5,237 nucleotides of DNA from Bacteroidales bacterium (GTDB taxonomy: Bacteria > Bacteroidota > Bacteroidia > Bacteroidales > UBA10428): the NCBI GenBank assembly GCA_016926235.1, contig JAFGOZ010000248.1:1-5237 (forward strand), given 5' to 3'. The notes under the pieces were generated by a model. The model saw only the letters and a program-made list of their open reading frames with translations, was not told where the DNA came from and did no database searches. This document shows, piece by piece, positions 1-4,490 of this stretch (within the stretch, counting starts at the first letter, position 1; each line of letters opens with the position of its first letter). The position numbers and the translations under genes were made by a program.

Positions 1-1
1 A

Positions 2-421
2 GAGTATCAAATTGATCATGGCTTTGATCCATTCACTGGTGAGCTTATTGATGATAGACGTGCCGACTATCATATAATAGATGGAGTTGATACGATTGAT
101 CCACAAGATGTTTCAACTCAGCTTCAATGGTGTAGCTTAAACCAATCATTAGAGGAAGCAATAAGTGAAGCCATTTCTTTGGACAAAATGTGTCCAATTA
201 TAGATGGTTATAACTTATATATTGATACTGGATTATATAAGCCATGTGAAGAACAGGATTTTGATAATTCAGGAGATAATTTAATCATTGATGGAGTTGA
301 TACGATTAACTCTACAGATGTGTTTAATGAAATTTTTTGGACGGATAGAAACCTAACTTTCGAACAGGCTTTGGAACAAGCTTCTTTTTTGGACAGATTT
401 TGTCCGTTTTTGAATGAGAAT
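2..421 (+). repeat. Two-copy in-frame tandem repeat, 210 bp (70 codons) per unit
   Basis: Unit A covers 2-211 and unit B 212-421. The best conserved core is the 18-base GATGGAGTTGATACGATT, identical at 80-97 and 290-307, exactly 210 bp apart. At protein level the copies share IIDGVDTI, a Trp eleven residues after its last Ile, and LD[KR]xCP near the unit end. Outside the core the DNA has diverged much more than the protein pattern, so the duplication is old and the unit is probably a folded module under selection. Confidence 0.85.
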
Positions 422-1462
422 AATAATTCCTTCAATTTCTTTTTCTATGATTTAGGAGAGAATATAAATGATTATTACAGAATGGTATGTGCAAGTAATG
501 ATTATGAATTTATGAAAGTTGAAGAACCTGACTGTATTGATGAAGGGGAATTGAAATTTATGTTAGCTCAAGATTTGGAGTATTATTTCTCATTAAAATC
601 TAAGACTCTTGATGTATATGTTTCTGACATCTCTGAGGTAATGGAATTATTGGAAAGGCCTTTGGGAGAAACAATATATCGTTTGATAGTTCATTGGAAT
701 GGCGGAGAAAATCGATTTATTATTGTGATTACAGACATTGAACAGTATTATTCTTATAAAGTTGCACTTGAAAATGAGACTCACAAAATTGACAGAGCAA
801 TATATCTGGGATCCAGTTATGATCCCACATATGTACTGGACATAATTCAGTACTATCAGAACACCGGAAAGGCATTAGGATATTGCGATGGTTGGAGAGA
901 AACTCAGCTTCTTAAAGACACAGATTTTACTGAAAATCAGATATTATCTGAAGTTTGGATAGATCATATTTTAGACCTTGCAACTCAGAGATACTTTGCT
1001 GGGAAAATTAACCTGGACATTGAACAAGCTCTGATTGTAATGCTATCAATCACACACTTCTTTAAATTCGAAATGGACCATATGAAGGCCTGGTATGAAA
1101 AAAACAATGATCTAATGGAAAAGGAATTAGAAGATTTTAAGAAGGCAGAAGGAATTTCGGATTGGAAGGGAGAGATGGACTGGATTCTTGAGAATGGGGC
1201 AGTGCAATATAATATATGCATTCAAGATTTATTACTTCAAACTCTTTATAAATTAAATGGCAGCTATTATCGCACTCATGATCGTGACTATGATTGGGAA
1301 GAAAAATTTGATGAAATTTTTGTTGATATGCCATTTGGCAGGAAATTCGACAGAGCGATGATAAGCTTTCTACTCCTGCCTTTATATAATTCAACTCACA
1401 ACACAAATTTTATTATCCAATCCGATTATTTTATAAATCATGTTGAAAACTCTAATAAATAG
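2..1462 (+). CDS. Unrecognised protein with two 70-residue tandem repeats, 5'-truncated by window edge
   Basis: I do not recognise this family. The frame is open from base 2, so the gene starts outside the window; an internal TTG at 179 would give a 427-residue product but it lies inside the repeat and is not a credible start. What is visible is 486 codons. Residues 1-70 and 71-140 (nt 2-211 and 212-421) align without gaps as a tandem repeat: each has IIDGVDTI, then a Trp, an Asn, an E-x-A helix-like stretch and L-D-[KR]-x-C-P. More copies may lie upstream. The rest (about 141-486) is acidic and rich in Tyr, Asp and Trp, with mixed strand- and helix-like segments, including HWNGGENRFIIVITD and a predicted amphipathic helix near KAWYEKNNDLMEKELEDFKK. 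No signal peptide can be judged and no transmembrane run is evident. The stop TAG at 1460 lies inside the next gene, so the two are likely cotranscribed. The role is unknown; an intracellular recognition or scaffold protein is only a guess. Confidence 0.85.
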   Translation, partial: EYQIDHGFDPFTGELIDDRRADYHIIDGVDTIDPQDVSTQLQWCSLNQSLEEAISEAISLDKMCPIIDGYNLYIDTGLYKPCEEQDFDNSGDNLIIDGVDTINSTDVFNEIFWTDRNLTFEQALEQASFLDRFCPFLNENNNSFNFFFYDLGENINDYYRMVCASNDYEFMKVEEPDCIDEGELKFMLAQDLEYYFSLKSKTLDVYVSDISEVMELLERPLGETIYRLIVHWNGGENRFIIVITDIEQYYSYKVALENETHKIDRAIYLGSSYDPTYVLDIIQYYQNTGKALGYCDGWRETQLLKDTDFTENQILSEVWIDHILDLATQRYFAGKINLDIEQALIVMLSITHFFKFEMDHMKAWYEKNNDLMEKELEDFKKAEGISDWKGEMDWILENGAVQYNICIQDLLLQTLYKLNGSYYRTHDRDYDWEEKFDEIFVDMPFGRKFDRAMISFLLLPLYNSTHNTNFIIQSDYFINHVENSNK

Positions 1463-2402
1463 AATTATGAAAAGCAGAGGCAATTATTTTTACTTTAAGA
1501 AGCTTGAGTTGAGGACAAATTATACTCAAATACCTAATGAGCTCTTTTATATCGACCTGTCCGCAACAGAGAAGTTAATACTGGCATATCTATTATCAAA
1601 TTCTGAATCTTTCAGAGTTACTCTCTACCGAATTGAGAAATCTGTTGGATCGGACCATCGGACAGTGAAAAAAGCTATTAAGAAATTTCAGGACATGAAA
1701 TTAATTGTTCCCGTGACCAATAGAATGTTCAGCTTAAATATGGTGGAGTTAATGAAGTTGGCCCAAGCAACTAAGATAAAAGATGGGATTGATAGTAATT
1801 CAACTAATAGTAATCTTACCAATGGTGAATCCACTACTGGTAGTTCTACTAATAGTAACCTAACTACCAATAAACAGGTACAATTACCTGTAGATAGTGG
1901 GAACTCAACCACCAATTCAGTAGGAGATATCCCTAATAACAATAGTGAACAAGAAGAAATAGAAGATGAAAGAAAAGAAGAAAAACAAAAAGAGACAATA
2001 TCTCCTGTTTCCGGGACTGAAATTCAAAAAGAAATAAATGAATATCTCAAATCGCCTTCCAAATATTTTTGGGGTGACAATGTCCATTTATTAGTTGGTG
2101 CCTATGAACAGTATAGAGTTCAATTTCCTGATTCTAAATTAAATTCCATCAGGCAATTTGATAATGTTCTTTATTTCTATTTATTAAGGGCAACAAACTC
2201 AGACAATATCCAAGAGCTAAATTCAATACTTACTGGGCCGATTTCAATTAATATACCCGAGGTCCATGTGGCTTTCAAGCTAATCATTTCCAAAAAAGAT
2301 GTAAATTCCGAATATAAGGAAGAAGTATTAAAGGTTATAAATGCCAAAAAAGGTAAAGAAGATAGAAGGGAAGAGTCAGACCAAGATAGTGAAGTGGCCT
2401 AA
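1440..2402 (+). CDS. Winged-helix DNA-binding protein, replication-initiator / HTH_36-like
   Basis: This is a likely sequence-specific DNA-binding protein. Residues about 28-92 read as a winged helix-turn-helix: IPNELFYIDLSATEKLILAYLL is followed by a recognition unit with VGSDHRTVKKAIKKF and the closing MKLI, the pattern of HTH_36 and of N-terminal domains of plasmid and phage replication proteins (P-x-x-L, L-S-x-x-E-K-L-I-L, G-x-x-x-x-T-V-x-x-A-I). Residues about 115-168 are a Ser/Thr/Asn-rich linker with near-repeats (STNSNLTN, STNSNLTT), residues 169-186 are a charged Glu/Lys stretch, and residues about 192-302 form a separate, probably helical C-terminal domain (EYLKSPSKYFWGDNVHLLVGAYEQY) with an acidic tail. 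The two-domain design recalls DnaD-like primosome proteins, but I cannot see a diagnostic DnaD motif. The ATG at 1440 overlaps gene 1 by 23 nt; ATG 1467 (residue 10), 4 nt after gene 1's stop, is an equally AT-led alternative. A replication role is inference; a transcription regulator is possible. Confidence 0.8.
   Translation: MLKTLINRIMKSRGNYFYFKKLELRTNYTQIPNELFYIDLSATEKLILAYLLSNSESFRVTLYRIEKSVGSDHRTVKKAIKKFQDMKLIVPVTNRMFSLNMVELMKLAQATKIKDGIDSNSTNSNLTNGESTTGSSTNSNLTTNKQVQLPVDSGNSTTNSVGDIPNNNSEQEEIEDERKEEKQKETISPVSGTEIQKEINEYLKSPSKYFWGDNVHLLVGAYEQYRVQFPDSKLNSIRQFDNVLYFYLLRATNSDNIQELNSILTGPISINIPEVHVAFKLIISKKDVNSEYKEEVLKVINAKKGKEDRREESDQDSEVA
1801..1910 (+). repeat. Low-complexity Ser/Thr/Asn linker-coding repeats
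   Basis: Degenerate short repeats in the linker of the winged-helix gene. The 11-mer ACTAATAGTAA occurs at 1803-1813 and 1848-1858, 45 bp (15 codons) apart and in frame, and ACTAC/ACCAAT words recur between and after them. They encode STNSN-type peptides. Repeats like this expand and contract by slippage, so linker length may vary between strains. Confidence 0.6.
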
Positions 2403-2460
2403 TTCAAGCAATGGTCTACTAAATTCATTTAAATAGATATAATTTAACAAGAGCCAAGAA

Positions 2461-2721
2461 CTATAAGAAATCCTGGGAAAATGTAGTAAGTTCATAATTG
2501 AAAAATGAAAGGATATTCATAAGAGTTAAGATGTTGTAATTTTTCTCGCCATGCTCAATTGCCCGTATAGTATTGAAATGAACACCACTCATTGTAGCCA
2601 GTTCCTTTTGAGTTAACAATCCATAATTAATTCTGAGTTCCCGGATTACCTGGCCAATTTTCTTCAATTCCTGTTGGTGTTCTTCTGAGATTGGATAGGA
2701 GTCAATATTTGCTTTTTTCAT
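2461..2721 (-). CDS. Small XRE/Cro-family HTH transcriptional regulator (86 aa)
   Basis: This is a single-domain DNA-binding protein, probably a repressor. Residues about 18-75 form the five-helix XRE fold: KKIGQVIRELR (helix 1), LTQKELATMSGV (helix 2), HFNTIRAIEHGEK (recognition helix and the usual E-x-G turn), then ILTLMNILSFF. The start is set at the ATG complementary to 2719-2721, giving MKKANID. The frame continues upstream to an ATG at 2820, but those extra 33 residues are Cys/Ile-rich, unlike the family, and would cover a perfect dyad that looks like an operator. The length is typical of lone Bacteroidota XRE proteins. It is convergent with the winged-helix gene, 58 bp apart with no strong terminator between. 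No toxin or partner gene is adjacent: the DNA upstream is noncoding for about 290 bp. Its targets are unknown; autoregulation through 2758-2774 is inferred. Confidence 0.85.
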   Translation of the reverse strand: MKKANIDSYPISEEHQQELKKIGQVIRELRINYGLLTQKELATMSGVHFNTIRAIEHGEKNYNILTLMNILSFFNYELTTFSQDFL

Positions 2722-2757
2722 GATTAACAATGCTGGTTCTATATAAATACAGGAACA

Positions 2758-2774
2758 ATAAAATGTTATTTTAT
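2758..2774. promoter_or_regulatory. Candidate operator: perfect 7-bp dyad upstream of the 86-aa XRE gene
   Basis: ATAAAAT-GTT-ATTTTAT is a perfect inverted repeat with a 3-bp centre. It lies 37-53 bp upstream of the start at 2721, where a promoter and autorepressor site are expected. XRE dimers bind dyads of this size. The A/T composition means chance palindromes are common, so this is a candidate only. Confidence 0.4.
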
Positions 2775-2821
2775 CCTTTCCAGAATGCGATATTTCACGC
2801 CCATAAATGGAAGTCTTCAAG

Positions 2822-3009
2822 CAATTAAAAGTGCATTAAGAAAATATGATTTCTCGATTTTACGAACGATTGAACGCTGAACCTGGCGACTTTTGTTCCG
2901 CTATTGAGTAAAAATGTACCCCCAGCACAAGTATTTTCTATGATGCTAATGCAAAGTTTCTGGTCGCCATTTAGTCTGGTATTACATAAACATGAGAATT
3001 ATGTCAGAA
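2822..3009. other. Spacer between the two XRE genes with a possible insertion scar
   Basis: No gene is supported here. Positions 2884-2969 are bounded by the 7-bp inverted repeat TGGCGAC / GTCGCCA, start with TG and end with CA, and contain AAAATGTACCCCCAGC, visibly less A/T-rich than the flanks. The form recalls ends of IS21-type elements or a very short remnant, but there is no transposase and no clear target duplication at its borders. Closer to the 83-aa XRE gene, ACATAA (2984-2989) and TTATGT (2999-3004) could form a weak hairpin after its stop, and AGAATTAT repeats directly at 2995-3002 and 3006-3013. Confidence 0.35.
2984..3004 (-). terminator. Weak hairpin downstream of the 83-aa XRE gene
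   Basis: On the - strand, ACATAA, a 9-base loop and TTATGT lie a few bases past the TAA stop at 3010-3012. The stem has six base pairs, five of them A:T, and no U-tract follows, so it is at best a poor intrinsic terminator. It is listed because nothing better separates this gene from the spacer. Confidence 0.2.
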
Positions 3010-3261
3010 TTATAAATTTTTAAAGAATCCTTCTAAAGATGTTTTTTCTGAATATGCATCAAGGACTTTTAGCAGGGTGGTCATATGAAAGTTCTTCCCA
3101 GCTTCCAGATTGGAATAACTTATTCTTGGGATGTCATTCTTTACACAAAACCGTTCCAGGGAAAGGTTGGTTGTATTCCTGAGTTCCAGAATTTTCTTGC
3201 CAATTGCATTGAGAATTTTCTGGTGGTGATCAGGAATTGGATTTTTTCTCTCGTAAGCCAT
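3010..3261 (-). CDS. Small XRE-like HTH transcriptional regulator (83 aa)
   Basis: A second short XRE/Cro-type DNA-binding protein, the same design as the one at 2461-2721. Residues about 12-30 (DHHQKILNAIGKKILELRN) match the paralogue's EEHQQELKKIGQVIRELRI; the helix-turn-helix follows at about 33-56 (LSLERFCVKNDIPRISYSNLEAGK) and the domain closes with TTLLKVLDAY. The usual Gln of helix 2 (LTQxELA) is replaced, giving LSLERFC, so this copy is more diverged, and its DNA preference probably differs. The ATG complementary to 3259-3261 gives MAYERKN and is preceded on its strand by an A/T-rich AATTCATT leader. The upstream 30-120 bp carry palindromes and direct repeats suited to autoregulation. 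No toxin partner is adjacent. A role as element repressor or immunity-type regulator is inference. Confidence 0.8.
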   Translation of the reverse strand: MAYERKNPIPDHHQKILNAIGKKILELRNTTNLSLERFCVKNDIPRISYSNLEAGKNFHMTTLLKVLDAYSEKTSLEGFFKNL

Positions 3262-3290
3262 AATGAATTCTTCAAAGGTGATTTACAGGA

Positions 3291-3308
3291 CCGAATTTCG
3301 GGAATTTC
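3291..3308. promoter_or_regulatory. Candidate operator upstream of the 83-aa XRE gene
   Basis: CCGAA-T-TTCGG (3291-3301) is a perfect 11-bp palindrome, and GAATTTC repeats directly at 3293-3299 and 3302-3308 with a 9-bp period. The site lies 30-47 bp upstream of the divergent XRE start at 3261. A G/C-bearing palindrome is more noticeable here than the surrounding A/T ones. Binding by this XRE protein is inferred from position only. Confidence 0.4.
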
Positions 3309-3327
3309 TATCACATGTAATAATTTT

Positions 3328-3380
3328 TACCATATAATTGAAATATACATATAATTAATACCATATAATTATGACATAAT
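3328..3380. repeat. CATATAATT direct repeats plus ATTATG-A-CATAAT palindrome
   Basis: TACCATATAATT occurs exactly at 3328-3339 and 3359-3370, with a shorter copy TACATATAATT at 3346-3356; the shared CATATAATT starts at 3331, 3348 and 3362. The last copy runs into the perfect 13-bp palindrome ATTATG-A-CATAAT at 3368-3380. The cluster sits between the leftward XRE gene and the rightward small ORF, so it could be a shared control region, with iteron-like spacing of 17 and 14 bp. Confidence 0.4.
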
Positions 3381-3382
3381 GT

Positions 3383-3390
3383 TATTTTTG
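3383..3390 (+). promoter_or_regulatory. Possible Bacteroidota -7 promoter element
   Basis: TATTTTTG matches the TAnnTTTG -7 consensus of Bacteroidota sigma-ABfr promoters. No TTTG -33 element is visible at the expected distance upstream. The predicted transcript start would fall almost on the ATG at 3395, which favours the later start codons of the small ORF if it is expressed at all. Confidence 0.25.
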
Positions 3391-3394
3391 TAAA

Positions 3395-3577
3395 ATGAAA
3401 ACAGATTTAAAAATATTGCAGAAGAGCATCAATGTTGATCAGGAAAGGATGATGAATTGTCTGATTCTGGTTTTTGTTGAAAACGGAATAATAAAAGGAA
3501 CGAGTATCGTTCAATTACCTGAATGGTTTAACTTCTGGTCGCAGGAATATCGATACTATCCACCATGTCTTAATTAA
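3395..3577 (+). CDS. Doubtful small ORF, 60 aa, unknown
   Basis: I do not recognise this protein. The ATG at 3395 opens a 60-residue frame with Lys/Asp at the start, a hydrophobic patch (NCLILVFV) and an aromatic C-terminus (EWFNFWSQEYRYYPP). The hydrophobic patch is too short for a clear membrane span. AGGAAAGG at 3441-3448 stands right before the tandem ATGs at 3449 and 3452; starting there would give a peptide of 41-42 residues. Such a Shine-Dalgarno match is unusual for this window. It could be a small real gene of the element, a leader peptide, or a remnant. It lies between two regulatory-looking repeat clusters, which also argues for chance. Confidence 0.3.
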   Translation: MKTDLKILQKSINVDQERMMNCLILVFVENGIIKGTSIVQLPEWFNFWSQEYRYYPPCLN

Positions 3578-3596
3578 ACATGAGTAAATACAATGT

Positions 3597-3681
3597 TGTA
3601 TCAATCAATTTAAGGGTATACTTCAAGTTGATACACTTTGAACAGAAAAATCGTCAGAATTTTAACCGGAATGTGTTAAAA
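3597..3681. promoter_or_regulatory. Candidate res-like recombination site upstream of the serine recombinase
   Basis: Two dyads lie 18-102 bp before the recombinase ATG. The first has arms TGTATCAA (3597-3604) and TTGATACA (3628-3635) around a centre with GTATAC (3616-3621). The second has arms TTTTAAC (3660-3666) and GTTAAAA (3675-3681) with an 8-bp spacer. In the Tn3 resolvase family, res sites consist of several inverted-repeat subsites immediately upstream of the resolvase gene and cover its promoter. The layout fits, but no third subsite or known core sequence is identified. Confidence 0.4.
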
Positions 3682-3698
3682 ATAGGGTTACATTAAAA

Positions 3699-4331
3699 AT
3701 GATACAAATGGATTCAATCATCTACTCAAGAGTAAGCAGCTTGTCACAGGATTACGAACGACAACTTATAAATCTTAAATCTGTGGCGCAAGAAAAGGGA
3801 TGGCATGTCAAAAGAACCTTTCAGGAGAAAATATCCGGTACTGTTAAATCCGGATCAAGAGCTGAGTTCAAATCGCTTATGGATTATATTGATAAAACAC
3901 CTATTCAGGTCGTGATGGTTTCTGAAATCTCTCGCTTGGGCAGGAGAGTAGTCGATGTCTTGAACTTTGTGGAATTACTTCACGAAAAAGGTATTGCACT
4001 CTATATCCAGCAATTTAATATGCTTACGATAGAGAATGGCAGGGAAAATCCTGTTGCAAAAATGTTGCTGCAGATGCTCAGTATCGGTAGCGAGATGGAA
4101 AACAATCAGAGGAAAATTCGCCAATTTGAAGGCATTCAGTTGGCCAAAATTAGGCAAACGTATAGAGGCCGTGTTATTGGGGCAAAGGCCGATCCATCGG
4201 CTTTATTAATCAAATATAAGAATATCTCAGAGTTACTTGATAAAAGCGAATTATCCATTAGACGGATTGCTGGAATTACAGGGCATAGCATCAACACTGT
4301 GCGTAAAATAAAGCAATTGAAAGAAATTTGA
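3699..4331 (+). CDS. Small serine recombinase (resolvase/invertase family)
   Basis: This is a site-specific recombinase that cuts DNA through a serine-phosphate link, exchanging strands between two short sites (deletion, inversion or cointegrate resolution). Residues about 5-145 are the catalytic domain: IIYSRVSS carries the nucleophile Ser13, Arg11 precedes it, Gln22 lies in DYERQ, and VSEISRLGRR gives Arg79 and Arg82, equivalent to R68/R71 of gamma-delta resolvase. EMENNQRKIRQFEG is the start of the long dimer helix with Glu134 as the E124 equivalent; the following position, usually Arg (AERQR/MEREN pattern), is Asn. Residues about 160-210 include a short HTH, SIRRIAGITGHSINTVRKIKQL, as in Resolvase/HTH_7 proteins. 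At 210 residues it is full length for the small subgroup. ATG 3708 (Met4) would put the nucleophile at position 10 as in gamma-delta, so it may be the real start. The gene is monocistronic, with dyads upstream that may be its site. It was probably carried by a mobile element. Confidence 0.93.
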   Translation: MIQMDSIIYSRVSSLSQDYERQLINLKSVAQEKGWHVKRTFQEKISGTVKSGSRAEFKSLMDYIDKTPIQVVMVSEISRLGRRVVDVLNFVELLHEKGIALYIQQFNMLTIENGRENPVAKMLLQMLSIGSEMENNQRKIRQFEGIQLAKIRQTYRGRVIGAKADPSALLIKYKNISELLDKSELSIRRIAGITGHSINTVRKIKQLKEI

Positions 4332-4490
4332 TAGAATATCCAATAATCACCTTGCAGATATCGGGGCATTATATTGTACAAACTCGATTATCATAGTAAT
4401 CAAACTCAATAATATTTCTTATCTGGGAAGTTCGTAAATTTAATGGTCATTTATTTTCCTATACCCGTTAACCACTCAAAATATTACAAA
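4332..4490. other. Spacer between recombinase and DUF2130 gene
   Basis: This 159-bp spacer presumably holds the promoter of the DUF2130 gene. It has a near-direct repeat CAAACTCGATTA (4379-4390) / CAAACTCAATAA (4401-4412), 10 of 12 matching and 22 bp apart, and a small dyad GATTA/TAATC (4386-4390, 4397-4401). TAAATTTA at 4435-4442 is one base off the TAnnTTTG -7 consensus, without a clear -33. No strong terminator for the recombinase gene is visible. Confidence 0.3.

Larger units (their letters stand above)
3262..3698. other. 437-bp repeat-rich control region without a firm gene
   Basis: The interval between the leftward XRE gene and the rightward recombinase holds, in order: the CCGAATTTCGG palindrome and GAATTTC repeats (3291-3308), CATATAATT direct repeats and the ATTATGACATAAT palindrome (3328-3380), a TAnnTTTG-like -7 element (3383-3390), a doubtful 60-residue ORF (3395-3577), and two dyads just before the recombinase (3597-3635, 3660-3681). 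The density of short dyads suggests binding sites for the XRE protein and the recombinase rather than coding DNA. Confidence 0.5.

Noticed and set aside
179..1462. TTG at 179 as the start of the first gene
   Set aside because: The frame is open to base 2 and residues upstream of the TTG form the first of two matching repeats, so 179 is internal.
208..1942. Several 75-89 residue - strand frames opposite genes 1 and 2
   Set aside because: They lie wholly inside supported + strand genes and have no recognisable motif.
2420..2446. TAAATT...AATTTA as a shared terminator between the convergent winged-helix and XRE genes
   Set aside because: Six A:T pairs around a 15-base loop would be too unstable, and there is no adjacent T-tract.
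2722..2820. N-terminal extension of the 86-aa XRE protein to the ATG at 2820
   Set aside because: The extra 33 residues do not look like XRE family sequence, and they would cover the 2758-2774 dyad; the start at 2721 matches the family length.
2461..3261. Toxin-antitoxin module formed by the XRE proteins
   Set aside because: No HipA, HigB/RelE or other toxin-like frame adjoins either XRE gene.
3085..3354. 89-residue frame on the + strand
   Set aside because: It is antisense to the 83-aa XRE gene, whose HTH and paralogy to the neighbour support the - strand.
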